Of a DNA stretch of 60,951 bases, positions 36,314 through 45,920 are shown one piece after another. The number at the start of each line of letters is the position of its first letter. Positions within the stretch are counted from its first letter, which is position 1. The stretch spans positions 209,869-270,819 of the forward strand of contig DIAF01000045.1 in NCBI GenBank assembly GCA_002414665.1, written 5' to 3'. The translations under genes were made by a program, and so were the position numbers. Source of the DNA: Halieaceae bacterium UBA5085 (GTDB taxonomy: Bacteria > Pseudomonadota > Gammaproteobacteria > Pseudomonadales > Halieaceae). The notes under the pieces were generated by a model. It saw nothing but the letters and a program-made list of their open reading frames with translations. It ran no database searches and had not been told where the DNA came from.

Positions 36314-36517
36314 TCAGCTGACGCGTAATTTGTGTACGCCTGACACGCCGGTCAGGCCGTCCCATTGGTCAACACGACCCTCCCGCCAACCTGATACCCA
36401 CTGCTGACGGTGTTCCTCGTTGGCGTGCGGACAAAAATCGATACTCCGGCCCGTAACACCGGCCTGGTAACCACGGTCGTACGCCCTGGAATTCATGTCG
36501 CGTTTCTGTCTTCTCAT
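36314..36517 (-). CDS. rmf: Ribosome modulation factor
   Basis: 67-aa basic protein that dimerises 70S ribosomes into inactive 100S particles in stationary phase. MRRQKRDMNSRAYDRGYQAG, GRSIDFCPHANEEHRQQW and SGWREG align through most of E. coli RMF (55 aa). A C-terminal extension of about 12 residues is present. A strong AGGAGG lies 8 bases before the ATG at 36517, which settles the start over the longer open frame. Regulation by stringent/stationary signals is expected from family knowledge, not seen here. Confidence 0.93.
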   Translation of the reverse strand: MRRQKRDMNSRAYDRGYQAGVTGRSIDFCPHANEEHRQQWVSGWREGRVDQWDGLTGVSGVHKLRVS

Positions 36518-36683
36518 AGATACTGCCTCCTGTTGGAACTGTGCACCCTGCGGGCGCACTTCCATCTAAACAGACTGACAAGGGCCCCGCAAACATCTAT
36601 TTGGAGCAAGGCCGTCCCCGGTTATAACCAAACAGGGTGTACACTGCAAGGACAAGCCCGGGGGAGATAATCGAGGGGGTAAC

Positions 36684-37706
36684 ATGGCAACGTCAGGCAA
36701 GCATATTGTGATTTGCGCGGATGGTACCTGGAACGATCCGGAAGATGAAAACCCCACCAATGTGTTGCGTATGGCCCGGGCGATCAGTCCCCGCGCCGCG
36801 AATGGCCGCAGGCAGGTGGTTTTCTACGATTGGGGTGTAGGCTCCTACTATGCCCAGGCGAGCGGCGGCGTTACGGGGTTGGGGATGACCAAGAACATCC
36901 AGGATGGCTACCGCTTCATCGTGCAGAATTTCGACCCGGGAGACCGCCTTTTTCTGTTCGGCTTCAGCCGTGGCGCTTACACGGTCCGTTGCCTGGCAGG
37001 CATGCTCAACAACTGCGGTATTCTGCGTCGCTCCGAGGCCGGTCGCATCCCCGAGGCCTTCACACTGTACAAGCAGCGCAACGCGCCACCCGGCTCAGTG
37101 ACCTCGGAGCAGTGGCGGCAGCGCTTCGCTGTTGACGGGCAGCGTGCCATTGTTGATTTCATCGGCGTGTGGGACACGGTAGGCGCCCTCGGTATTCCTA
37201 CACGTGTGCTCGCCTTCGCCGAGGAGAAGGATCTGTTTTACGACCCCGTGCTCGGAAGCAACGTTCGGGTCGCCCGGCATGCGGTGTCCATCGACGAAGA
37301 GCGTAGCGATTTCGAACCCACACTGTGGGCACCCACCGAGAGCGCCGATATGCAACAGGTCTGGTTCGCCGGCGTGCACGCCGATGTCGGCGGCGGCTAC
37401 GCGGCTGACGATGCGGGCAAGCGACTCAGCGATATCCCGCTGCACTGGATGGCCAAGGAGGCGGAGCGCAGTGGGCTCCGCCTCGAGCCGCACCTGCTTG
37501 ACCCCCTTGTGCTGGACAGCACGGCGACCGCACATCGCTCCTATCAACGTTTCTGGCGTGCCCTGGGTCGGTACACCCGGCCGATCCCGGATGACGCAGT
37601 GCTTCATGCATCGGTCCGTGAACGGTATGCGCAGGGCAACTACGCACCTAAATCTCTTGTGGAGTGGCTTGCACGCCGCAGCGGTGCCTGGAGCCTAACG
37701 ACGTGA
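36684..37706 (+). CDS. DUF2235 alpha/beta hydrolase (340 aa)
   Basis: Begins HIVICADGTWNDPEDENPTNV, the DUF2235 hallmark, with the nucleophile elbow GFSRGAYTVRCLAGML (Ser within GFSRG), DFIGVWDTVGALG and the late VWFAGVHADVGGGY containing Asp and His for a triad. DUF2235 includes the Tle1 phospholipase effectors of type VI secretion, but also many stand-alone cytoplasmic members. No T6SS, PAAR, VgrG or immunity gene is nearby, so a housekeeping lipase/esterase role is as likely. Its stop abuts the stop of the convergent acyltransferase gene. Confidence 0.87.
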   Translation: MATSGKHIVICADGTWNDPEDENPTNVLRMARAISPRAANGRRQVVFYDWGVGSYYAQASGGVTGLGMTKNIQDGYRFIVQNFDPGDRLFLFGFSRGAYTVRCLAGMLNNCGILRRSEAGRIPEAFTLYKQRNAPPGSVTSEQWRQRFAVDGQRAIVDFIGVWDTVGALGIPTRVLAFAEEKDLFYDPVLGSNVRVARHAVSIDEERSDFEPTLWAPTESADMQQVWFAGVHADVGGGYAADDAGKRLSDIPLHWMAKEAERSGLRLEPHLLDPLVLDSTATAHRSYQRFWRALGRYTRPIPDDAVLHASVRERYAQGNYAPKSLVEWLARRSGAWSLTT

Positions 37707-39434
37707 CTAAGGCGCCGCGCCGTGTGGTGGTCGCGAGAGTCGAGGGGACTCCAAATACCGTTGCCGCTTTTTCGGTTTTAGTCGGTTCAGGTCAACCATA
37801 ACGAATGCGTCGATGCAGTGGCCAAAGGCCGGGTCGACATTGAAGGCTGTCATCCACACGCCGTCGGGCTCGGCAACGTTGGCGTAATGCTTGAACAGGG
37901 TCGGAATCTGCAGGCCATGACTTGAGAGATACTGACGCAACGCCTGCAAATCCTGCTCCGGGTCTCCGCTGGGGATGTAGGGTTGCCGTGGGCGGAATGG
38001 GCGACGAGGCTGTACGGCGAGGCCGGTATTTGTGCTGTAGGCGGCATAGTAACCGCAGATCATCGCTGCGGCTTGCTCCCCGTAAAGCGGGCTGATCGAC
38101 GCAGGCCCGAATAGATAGCGATAACCCGGGTAGCGACGCAGGTAAGCACCGATGCCCAACCAGAGGTAGTCCAGGCTGTGGCGGCTTTGATAGTGCGCCT
38201 GTACAAAGCTGCGCCCCAACTCCAGTCCCTCTCGCAGGTATTTATCCATGCCTCTGCCAAAGCGAAACAGTGAATGTGAATACAACGCCCTCAGTCCGCC
38301 CGAGGCGATGAGGGTGCGAGCGCAGCCGAGGCGGTAGGCGCCGGCAATTTCCCGAGCGCCCGGGTCCCACAGAGTCAGTTGAAGGTATTCTCGATCGAAT
38401 CTGTCGATGTCTCTAGGCAGCCCCGAGCCTTCTCCCAACGTCCGGAATGCCAATTCCCTGAGGCGCCCGATCTCGCGCATAACACAGGGGGCGGAATCCA
38501 TCCTGCACAAGCGAATCTGCATGCCATCTGGTGTGGTGCCAAGCAGCTCGCTTGTCTCCATTTCCTGCTGCAGCAACCTGCGGTTCTCGGGCTCCGCTAT
38601 CGCCTCAGCACCCTGGAAGATCGGGCGGGCATTGCGTGCCAATCGATAGACATGCCGTCGGAAAAGGTCAGCCAGGACGGGCGGGGATGAGGACGCCTGT
38701 CGATAGTTACCCCAGGGAATTGGGGCCCCCACGCGCGCTGAGACAGTGTTGTGTTCCTGCTTGAACATCTCCCGCACCAACCAGAGTGTTGAGAGCGGTC
38801 GTGACAGGAACGACAGGCTGTAAAAAAATATCGAGTTGCGTCCAGCAACGTAGACTGGCAGCACGGGTGCGCGAGCAGCATCGGCAATTCGGACGAACCC
38901 CGGGTTCCATGCGCCATCCTTGACGCCCTTGACGCCGAATCGGGAGACCTCGCCCGCGGGAAAAATGATCAAGGCCCCCTCGGCCTCCACGTGCTCTCGA
39001 ATACGCTGTAGATTTTTCCTCGGGGTACCACCTCCCATGTTGTGCACAGGCAACAGAAGCGGATCCAATGGCTTTATCGCGGTCAGGAGCTCGTTGGCGA
39101 CCACCTTCACGTCCTGCCTGATACGCCCCACCTGCTGCAGGAGCGCGAGCCCGTCCAGAGACCCCAGGGGGTGATTGGCCACGATGATGACGCGCCCGGA
39201 GGCAGGCACCCGACCCAGCTCCCTTGCGGGTACTTTAAGAGTGAAGTCGAAGTACTGCAGCACGCGGTCGACGAACTCCATGCCCTGGAGGTCAGGGTGT
39301 TCCCGGGAAAACTGCGCGAACCGCGGCGCGTAGAACAGATAGGCCAGAAAGCGTGTGGCGCTGCGAGCCAGCCCCTGATGGCGCGATGCAAACCGCGGAT
39401 AGCGTGTCTGCAAGATCTCCTGTACATCCAGCAT
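37707..39434 (-). CDS. Bifunctional acyltransferase, OlsF-like (PlsC domain + OlsB-like GNAT domain)
   Basis: 575 aa. The N-terminal half has the lysophospholipid acyltransferase motif NHPLGSLDG (H-x4-D) and the later FPAGEVSRFG. The C-terminal half matches the OlsB/hemolysin-like GNAT family: LRELAFRTLGEGSGLPRDID, DREYLQLTLWDP, REIAGAYRLG, LELGRSFVQAHYQ. In OlsF this pair makes ornithine lipids in one polypeptide (C-terminal domain N-acylates ornithine, N-terminal domain adds the second acyl chain). That function is inferred from domain order and motifs. Ornithine lipids replace phospholipids in phosphate-poor seawater. Confidence 0.8.
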   Translation of the reverse strand: MLDVQEILQTRYPRFASRHQGLARSATRFLAYLFYAPRFAQFSREHPDLQGMEFVDRVLQYFDFTLKVPARELGRVPASGRVIIVANHPLGSLDGLALLQQVGRIRQDVKVVANELLTAIKPLDPLLLPVHNMGGGTPRKNLQRIREHVEAEGALIIFPAGEVSRFGVKGVKDGAWNPGFVRIADAARAPVLPVYVAGRNSIFFYSLSFLSRPLSTLWLVREMFKQEHNTVSARVGAPIPWGNYRQASSSPPVLADLFRRHVYRLARNARPIFQGAEAIAEPENRRLLQQEMETSELLGTTPDGMQIRLCRMDSAPCVMREIGRLRELAFRTLGEGSGLPRDIDRFDREYLQLTLWDPGAREIAGAYRLGCARTLIASGGLRALYSHSLFRFGRGMDKYLREGLELGRSFVQAHYQSRHSLDYLWLGIGAYLRRYPGYRYLFGPASISPLYGEQAAAMICGYYAAYSTNTGLAVQPRRPFRPRQPYIPSGDPEQDLQALRQYLSSHGLQIPTLFKHYANVAEPDGVWMTAFNVDPAFGHCIDAFVMVDLNRLKPKKRQRYLESPRLSRPPHGAAP

Positions 39435-39450
39435 GTGGCGCGGGCTCCCG

Positions 39451-39639
39451 TCAGGAGTAGAACAGTGTCAGGGCGTCATCATGGTCTCGCTGCCAGGTGT
39501 AGGTGGCACTGCGCCCCTGCGCCTGTTCGATAACGGCGATGCGTCCACCTCGCTGAATGAAGTGGTCGATCTGGCGCTGAATTTCACGCCGTTCCCGCTC
39601 CTTCTGAGTCATTGATGATCGAAGCTTGTCTGTCTGCAT
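39451..39639 (-). CDS. Small hydrophilic protein of unknown function (62 aa)
   Basis: Highly charged, with an N-terminal helical stretch (MTQKERERREIQRQIDHFIQRGGRIAVIEQ) and a short C-terminal tail. The ATG at 39639 is chosen because GGAG lies 8 bases upstream; the open frame runs to 39786 without a better site. The FIQRGG-type helix end recurs in several small gammaproteobacterial proteins, but I cannot assign a family. It lies 16 bp upstream of the acyltransferase gene on the same strand, so the two may be co-transcribed. Confidence 0.62.
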   Translation of the reverse strand: MQTDKLRSSMTQKERERREIQRQIDHFIQRGGRIAVIEQAQGRSATYTWQRDHDDALTLFYS

Positions 39640-39887
39640 GGGAGCATCTCCGTGTGCGGTTTGATGGCCAAGGTGCATGGCTGGTGTTGCATTCTGGCGA
39701 CAGAGCGATGAAGTTTTCTTGACTGAAGGGCCTGGTGAACCGTCCCGTTGCTCGATTTTCCGTGCAACAAAAACGTCATATATCAATCACACAACTGTCA
39801 TTTACCCACCTTATTCTTGCCCCTGTCCTGAGTCGGGTGTTGCTTGCAACCCCGGCTCGAATGTTGCTCATGCATCGGGAAGCAAGA

Positions 39888-42800
39888 ATGAAACCATCGT
39901 TTTCTCATATCGGCGCCGCAGCCATCCTCATTTGTTCCAGTGTTCTCGTTCAGGCTGCCGATGAACTTGTGGTGCAGGTCAGCCGCGATGGCGCATCCGC
40001 CGCGGGACTGACGGTGGTGCTGGACGGCGCGGTGAGCCAGCCCGTGGACGAGGGCGGCTTTGCCTATTTTGATCTTTCGTCCGGCGCGCACAGCGTGCAG
40101 ATACTCGATGGTGGCCGGACATTGCACAGCTTTCGTTTCAACACCGCCGACGGACAGCTTGCGGATGTGCTGGTGACGCTTGGCGCTGACTCGGAGGCCT
40201 CGGCCTCGGTAGAGTCCTACTTTGCCGCAGAAACCGCCGCACAACGCAGTCGCGCCACCCCGGGGCGTATCACCGGCCGCGTGGAATCAGGGGGCAACCC
40301 GGTTGCCGGTGCCGTGGTTGCGCTGGGCGGTGGTGTCGAGCGAACAGCCACCACGGACGAAAACGGGCGCTACCAGCTCGAGGCGCCGCGCGGCATCTAC
40401 AGCCTGACCATCAGCCACCCCGAGCTCGGCACACAGAACATTGCGGAATACCGCGTCATCGCCAACGCCGAGAAGCAGTCAAACTTTGTCCTGCGCTCCG
40501 CGGCAGCGCAGTCGCTGGCGATCGGTGTGCCACAAATTGAGGAAGTGACGGTCATCGCAAGCTTGCCTGCCGGCGGCATGCAGGAGTCAGAGCGATACGC
40601 GACCAACGTCATCAACACACTGGACGTGGAGCAGCTCGCGCGCTTCGGTGATACCGATGTCGCGGCCTCGGTCATCCGTGTTCCCAGTGTCACTGTGCAG
40701 GACGACCAGTTCGTATTTATTCGCGGATTGGGTGACCGCTACGTCAGTAGCACGCTCAACGGCGCGACCTTGCCCAGCACCAACCCGACGAAGCGCAGCG
40801 TGCCCCTCGATCTGTTCCCCAGCAGCATGGTCGAACAGCTTGATATCCGCAAAAGCTACCTGGCCTCCATGCCGGGCGAGAGCACAGGCGGCAACCTGGA
40901 AATCAACACTCGGACCTTCCCGAACGAGCGCGGAGGAAGTGTTTCACTGCAGTTGGGCTACGTCGATGGCGTGACTCTGGACGACGCCTATGTCGACCCG
41001 GCCAGTGGGGATTTCGACGTATTCGGCTGGGACGACGGCGCACGCCAGCGACCCGCCATTGCCTACGCCGTGTCGCAGGCCCTGAAGTACTCAGAGTTCT
41101 ACGGCCCCGCGGTGGAGCGCGAGCTCGGCAAGCTAGGGGCCAATGCCATCACTGATGGCTTCCAGTACGACACCGAAACCGCGACGCCTGACCTGTCGAT
41201 GGGCGCAAACTACGGCGACGTGTTCGATCTCCCGGATTGGGGCGCAGAATTCGGGTATTTTGTTGCCGGTAACTACAAGAACGAGCGCGGCGTTCGCAAG
41301 GACGGCATCCGTCGTACCTATGGCGGCCTCAACGCGTCCATGGTACTGGACGATTACCGCTTCGAGCAGTTCGACAATGATGTCGACGCCAGCGGCCTTT
41401 TGTCCATGGGTCTGAATATTGGCGCTTCAAGCTTTACCTCCAATACCGTGCTGTCGCGGGTGACCAGCGAGTCGGTACGTGTTGAAGAGGGGTTTGACGG
41501 CGATGAACTGAACCCCTCCATCAGCTGGTCAATCGAATGGGAGGAACGCCAGTTCATTTCCCAGCAGCTCGCCGGCGAGCACATACTGGGGGATGAGGAG
41601 TCCTGGACCCTCAACTGGCAGCTGACCGGCAGCCGGGCTGAGCGCTATGCGCCTGATCGCCGCGATGTGCGCTTCGACCTGCAGGGCGACGACGGTATCT
41701 ACAACCTCCAGGTGCCCGAATTGACGCGTCGCTACGATGATCTGGTGGATGACAATCTTGACGGCTCTGTGGACGTCAATTACCTGTTTTCCAACGGTGC
41801 ACTGGAGTCTTCACTGTCCTTCGGTGTTAACGCCATCAGCCGTGAGCGGGACTCGGACTCCGACACCTATGGCTTCGGTGGTGGCCTGCTGGCCATCGAC
41901 GATAACGCCCCCAATCTCGACGTCTCTGATGTGGTCAACAGCGAAACCATCACGGGTATTCCGAGCACCGGCTTTACCTTCCAGGACAAGACGCTGCCCA
42001 GTGACAGCTACGACGCCGAGCTCGACCTGAACAGCCTTTACGTTTCTTACGATGCCCTGTGGAACCTGAAATACCAGCTGGTTGTTGGGCTGCGCTATGA
42101 AGAGTTCGAGCAGATCACCGACACGTTCTCCCTGTCGGGTGACCAGGGCCCGGAGCAATCCGTATTGGCGGAGGACTCCCTGCTGCCGACCCTGAGCTTC
42201 AACTGGTTCATCACCGATGACCAGCAGCTGCGCTTCGGGATGTCGCGCACGGTTGCCCGGCCGGACTTCAAGGAAACGTCCAACGCCACCTTTTACGACC
42301 GCGAGTTCAACTTCCGCGTTCGTGGTAACCCGAACCTCCAGGTGTCTGACGTCACCAACTACGACGTGCGCTGGGAAAAGTACTGGTCTGACCAGGAGTC
42401 CTTGAGTATCGCCCTGTTCTACAAGGATATGAAGGACCCTATCGAGCGCGTGGTACAGCCCGCGTCAGGCACGGCCGGCAACTCCCGCACCTTCCAGAAC
42501 GCCGAGTCTGCCGAAATCCTGGGTGTTGAAATAGATGGACGAAAGGACTTTGCGCTGGATGACAGCTACACGCGCAGTGTCTTCCTCGCCACCAACGCCA
42601 GCCTGATTGATTCCGAGGTCACGCTGCAGAACGCCAGTACCCGTCCCCTGCAGGGTGCGCCGGATTACACCTTCAACCTGATTGTCGGCTACGACGACAT
42701 CGCGCGCGGTCACGAATTGACGCTGCTGTTGAACCAGAGTGGGGAAACCATTGTGGATGTGGGTGTTTCCGGGCAGCCGGATGTGATTCTCGAGCCTCGC

Positions 42801-42968
42801 ATGGATGTCAACCTCGTCTACCGCTATTCGCTTTCGGACACGTTTACCTTCCGCGTGAAGCTCGAAAACCTGCTCGACAGTGAACTGGAGTTTACCCAGG
42901 GCGGCAACGTGTTCCAGAGCTACAAGCGTGGGTATGAAGTGAAGGCAGGATTTGATTGGCAATTCTGA
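39888..42968 (+). CDS. TonB-dependent receptor with two N-terminal accessory domains (1026 aa)
   Basis: Outer-membrane transporter. The ATG at 39888 gives a signal peptide (MKPSFSHIGAAAILICSSVLVQA). Residues ~25-105 form a beta-rich domain; ~125-205 are a carboxypeptidase-regulatory-like domain (GRITGRVESGGNPVAGAVVALGG, TDENGRYQLEAPRG). The plug follows (IEEVTVIASLPAGG, FIRGLGDRYVSSTLNG, RSVPLDLFPSSMVEQLDI, GESTGGNLEINT), then a long barrel ending KAGFDWQF with the normal terminal Phe. It is followed 64 bp later by a lipoprotein gene, a pairing that suggests a joint uptake system. Ligand unknown. Confidence 0.92.
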   Translation: MKPSFSHIGAAAILICSSVLVQAADELVVQVSRDGASAAGLTVVLDGAVSQPVDEGGFAYFDLSSGAHSVQILDGGRTLHSFRFNTADGQLADVLVTLGADSEASASVESYFAAETAAQRSRATPGRITGRVESGGNPVAGAVVALGGGVERTATTDENGRYQLEAPRGIYSLTISHPELGTQNIAEYRVIANAEKQSNFVLRSAAAQSLAIGVPQIEEVTVIASLPAGGMQESERYATNVINTLDVEQLARFGDTDVAASVIRVPSVTVQDDQFVFIRGLGDRYVSSTLNGATLPSTNPTKRSVPLDLFPSSMVEQLDIRKSYLASMPGESTGGNLEINTRTFPNERGGSVSLQLGYVDGVTLDDAYVDPASGDFDVFGWDDGARQRPAIAYAVSQALKYSEFYGPAVERELGKLGANAITDGFQYDTETATPDLSMGANYGDVFDLPDWGAEFGYFVAGNYKNERGVRKDGIRRTYGGLNASMVLDDYRFEQFDNDVDASGLLSMGLNIGASSFTSNTVLSRVTSESVRVEEGFDGDELNPSISWSIEWEERQFISQQLAGEHILGDEESWTLNWQLTGSRAERYAPDRRDVRFDLQGDDGIYNLQVPELTRRYDDLVDDNLDGSVDVNYLFSNGALESSLSFGVNAISRERDSDSDTYGFGGGLLAIDDNAPNLDVSDVVNSETITGIPSTGFTFQDKTLPSDSYDAELDLNSLYVSYDALWNLKYQLVVGLRYEEFEQITDTFSLSGDQGPEQSVLAEDSLLPTLSFNWFITDDQQLRFGMSRTVARPDFKETSNATFYDREFNFRVRGNPNLQVSDVTNYDVRWEKYWSDQESLSIALFYKDMKDPIERVVQPASGTAGNSRTFQNAESAEILGVEIDGRKDFALDDSYTRSVFLATNASLIDSEVTLQNASTRPLQGAPDYTFNLIVGYDDIARGHELTLLLNQSGETIVDVGVSGQPDVILEPRMDVNLVYRYSLSDTFTFRVKLENLLDSELEFTQGGNVFQSYKRGYEVKAGFDWQF

Positions 42969-43032
42969 TAACAGGCACGCGTTCAGGCGCAAGCAGGAAT
43001 TTTTAATGAACCAGGAAACCCGAGGAGTAACT

Positions 43033-44463
43033 ATGAAACTGAAGAAATTGGCAATCGCCACGGCGATGCTCGGCTCAGTTGGCGGCCTGTATGGATGTTC
43101 TGAAGGTGACAGTGCCACCATCAATATCGATGCGCCCACTGAAATCGTAAACCCGCCAGTGGACGGCGGCGGTGACGGCTCCGGCAGTGCCTCAGTCTGC
43201 CCCGACTGGTCTTCTGCGCGTCCGAAAGATGCTGACGGCAACGATGTCTGCCAGTTGCCTTCTACTGTGCTCGTGGATCGTACATTGACCAGTGACAAGG
43301 TCTGGTACATGGAATCCCGGGTCACCGTGGGCAACGGCAATCAGGAAATGTCCATCGATGAGGGCACTCTGGCCAGCGGCAACCCCGTGACGAATGTCAC
43401 CCTGACGATTGAACCGGGTACTCAGATCAAGGGGCAAACGGGAAGCTTTGCTAACCTCATTATCACGCGTGGCTCCATGATCATGGCGGAAGGCACCGCC
43501 GAAGCGCCTATTGTGTTCAGCTCGGATGATGCCGGCTTTGACGGTTCAGGCGAATGGGGCGGCCTCATCATGCACGGTTACGCACCGCACAACGAGTGCT
43601 TGACCGCAGACCAGGGCGCGGTCGCCTGCAACGTGGACTCCGAGGGTGAATCCGGCTTCGGCGGTGGCTACAGCCCCGACGACAGCAGCGGCGTGCTGCG
43701 CTACGTCGTCGTCACTGAAGGTGGTTTCGAGTTCGCCACGGGTAACGAGATCAACGGTATCTCCCTGATCGGCGTCGGCAGCGGCACCGAGATGGAGTAC
43801 ATCCAGGTGAATGCCAACGCCGACGACGGCATCGAGTTCTACGGCGGCAACGTCAGCGTGCGCTACATGGTGCTGACCGGTAACCAGGATGACTCGGTTG
43901 ACTGGGACGAGGGCTGGAGCGGCAACCTGCAGTTTGTGCTGGTCGACCAGGGCCCAGACGCGACAGGGAACGTGATTGAGGCTGATACGGAAGGTACACT
44001 GGACTTCCTCTCCCTGCCCACCATTGCCAACGCGACCTTTATCGGTGGTGGCTCCAATGCCACGGGTGCGGTATTCAAGGCGACCTCTGGCGGGTTTGTT
44101 CACCACTCGGTGTTCACCTACGACGACGCGTTCACAGCGGAAACAACCTGCGTTGACGCGAGCCGCGCTGCCCAGGTGGGTGTCGAGCTTGTGTACACCA
44201 ACGTCGTGGCGGACTGTGATAACAGCGGCGACGTGGTGCTGTTGCCTGCGCTGATTCCTGATGTCGAGCTGGACGCCAATTACGCGGCGCAAGCAGCTGA
44301 AGCGTCTGCAGTCGGCGTTCTCGATATCACAGATATCAATGCAACCTATCCGGCCAGCCTGGCGGACCCCGACTTCTTCGAGGCCACGGACTATGCGGGT
44401 GCAGTCGATCCGTCAGCCACCAGCTTCTGGTATGAAGGTTGGACGGTTCCCGGGTCGCTGTAA
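43033..44463 (+). CDS. Predicted surface/periplasmic lipoprotein with beta-helix-like repeats, partner of the upstream TonB receptor
   Basis: 476 aa. Signal peptide with lipobox ending GLYGC (Cys22). A Gly/Pro/Asp-rich linker follows, then a body with repeated short-strand turns (LTIEPGTQIKG, EWGGLIMHGYAP, MEYIQVNANADDGIEFYGGNVSVRYMVLTG), the pattern of right-handed parallel beta-helices. The ATG at 43033 has GAGGAG 6 bases upstream. TonB receptor-lipoprotein pairs are reminiscent of SusCD, but this protein is not SusD-like. A rho-independent terminator follows 22 bp after the stop, so the two genes form a unit. Confidence 0.82.
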   Translation: MKLKKLAIATAMLGSVGGLYGCSEGDSATINIDAPTEIVNPPVDGGGDGSGSASVCPDWSSARPKDADGNDVCQLPSTVLVDRTLTSDKVWYMESRVTVGNGNQEMSIDEGTLASGNPVTNVTLTIEPGTQIKGQTGSFANLIITRGSMIMAEGTAEAPIVFSSDDAGFDGSGEWGGLIMHGYAPHNECLTADQGAVACNVDSEGESGFGGGYSPDDSSGVLRYVVVTEGGFEFATGNEINGISLIGVGSGTEMEYIQVNANADDGIEFYGGNVSVRYMVLTGNQDDSVDWDEGWSGNLQFVLVDQGPDATGNVIEADTEGTLDFLSLPTIANATFIGGGSNATGAVFKATSGGFVHHSVFTYDDAFTAETTCVDASRAAQVGVELVYTNVVADCDNSGDVVLLPALIPDVELDANYAAQAAEASAVGVLDITDINATYPASLADPDFFEATDYAGAVDPSATSFWYEGWTVPGSL

Positions 44464-44485
44464 GCGAGACCGAAATCCCTTTTTG

Positions 44486-44512
44486 CGCCAGCCTTGAGCT
44501 GGCGTTTTTTTT
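44486..44512 (+). terminator. Rho-independent terminator
   Basis: CGCCAGC / GCTGGCG with a 5-nt loop and a run of eight T. Ends the TonB receptor/lipoprotein unit and marks the border with the RHS patch. Confidence 0.92.
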
Positions 44513-44707
44513 GGTCCATCGCGTACTGCCGACGATGACTACCGACGACTCTGGAGGAGGCTTCAGGTATTCCGGCGCAAGCCCGTGTCCACGTTTATTC
44601 CGTCCATGGCTGTTATGGATCCTTGAATAGGACTGCATGCATACACGAGGTGCCTGGCGGGTGTGACGAGTACGTGAGAATACTCGCGCAGGCGTCTAGC
44701 ATCGGGA

Positions 44708-45505
44708 ATGAACGTCAGCCCCATGATCACCTGGTCCAGCTACAACAAACCTGTCTCGATCACCACCGCCTCGGTGAGCTATGGCTTTGATTACGGTCCC
44801 GATCGGGCCCGCTACCGCAAGGTACACAATGGTCAGACCACGCACTACGTGGGTAAAAACTTCGAGGCGATGAATTCAAGCGGGTTGGGCTTCGACACAC
44901 ACCGGCACTACGTCCGCGCCAACGGACGCGTGGTCATGATCCGGGAGGATGTAAACGGCGCGGTTACACACCGCTACGTGCACAGGGGCCACCTGGGCAG
45001 CATCACTGCCCTGACCGATGAGACCACCGGCACGGTCGTTGCCCGCTACAGCTACGACGCCTGGGGCCTGCGCCGCAACCCGACCATCTGGCAGCCCGGC
45101 CCGGTCACCAGCTTTGAGAGTCGCGGCTACACGGGCCACGAACACCTGGATGATGTGGGGATCATTCATATGAATGGGCGCATCTATACCCCCAGCCTTG
45201 GGCGGATGTTGAGTCCTGATCTGGTGACCTTCGCGCCGGAGGATGCTCAAGGTTACAATCGCTACAGTTATGTGGTGAATAATCCGCTGAGGTATACAGA
45301 TTCTTCTGGGTTTTCGCCGGACAAGAAGGTTGTTCCTGAAGAAGTGATCGTCAATGGGAAGGCAGCGGGCTTGAGTGGTGTTGTGGGTAATCAAGCGGCA
45401 GCTACACATGCAGGTGGAGGCAGTGGTGGTCCACCGGCAATGGCTGGGGACTACGTGACATCGACAGGGGAGCCTATTCAAAGTTTCTCTGAAAAAGATG
45501 AATAA
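44708..45505 (+). pseudogene. RHS repeat core, 5'-truncated fragment
   Basis: 265 codons covering only the C-terminal part of an RHS protein: SVSYGFDYGPDRARYR, HYVGKNFEAM, DVNGAVTHRYVHRGHLGSITALTDE, YDAWGLRRNP, RGYTGHEHLDDVGIIHMNGRIY, and the core-ending YNRYSYVVNNPLRYTDSSGF. The N-terminal bulk (secretion signal or PAAR, most YD repeats) is missing upstream, where a terminator and an unrelated gene lie. The region after SSGF is the variable C-terminal tip. It ends at a TAA (45503-45505), but the same frame then continues open (see next entry). Probably non-functional as a secreted toxin in its present form. Confidence 0.82.
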
Positions 45506-45919
45506 AACGCAAACGTAACAAAGTGTGGCGAGGATAAGCTTGAGTGCTCGCCAACTACCTGCGCAAAAGATCTTAGAAATCAATTTTGGCGAGATGTTGG
45601 GGATCGTGCTGGCTGGGGCAGTTTACTATTCGTTGGTGTAACTGTTGCCTGTCCTCATTGTGCGCCCTTTTCGGGACCGCTTTCGCTTGGGCTAACCATT
45701 GTTTCGGCAGTAGCACATAATTTAGGGGATGAAGATAGTACCACTGTGGCTCAAGACCTTGGTGCGGGCCTGTTAGAAAACGCACTAAATATCGCTATGG
45801 CAGCGCACCCTATCTTGCACAAAATTCCATACAATATTCAAAAACAGTTTTCAGCCACAGTTGGGTTTTCCATATCAGGGGCTGGCGTTGTACAAGACAT
45901 AGGTAGCCGAGAGGACTAG
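45506..45919 (+). pseudogene. In-frame continuation of the RHS C-terminal tip after a TAA
   Basis: Directly after the TAA, the RHS frame is open for 137 codons to a TAG at 45917-45919, with no good internal start (no ATG until about codon 90). It encodes a Cys-containing N-terminal part (VTKCGEDKLECSPTTC), then KDLRNQFWRDVGDRAGWGS, hydrophobic Gly-rich helices (LLFVGVTVACPHC, LSLGLTIVSAVAHNL, VAQDLGAGLLENALNIAM) and a short tail. The open frame and its tight junction with the next gene suggest it was the distal part of the tip before a nonsense change. No toxin family recognised. Confidence 0.6.
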
Positions 45920-45920
45920 C

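Noticed and set aside
36684..37706. DUF2235 protein as a type VI secretion effector (Tle1)
   Set aside because: No VgrG, PAAR, adaptor or immunity gene is adjacent, and stand-alone DUF2235 proteins are common.
44708..45505. Intact RHS toxin gene
   Set aside because: The N-terminal body is absent and the tip frame is split by a TAA.
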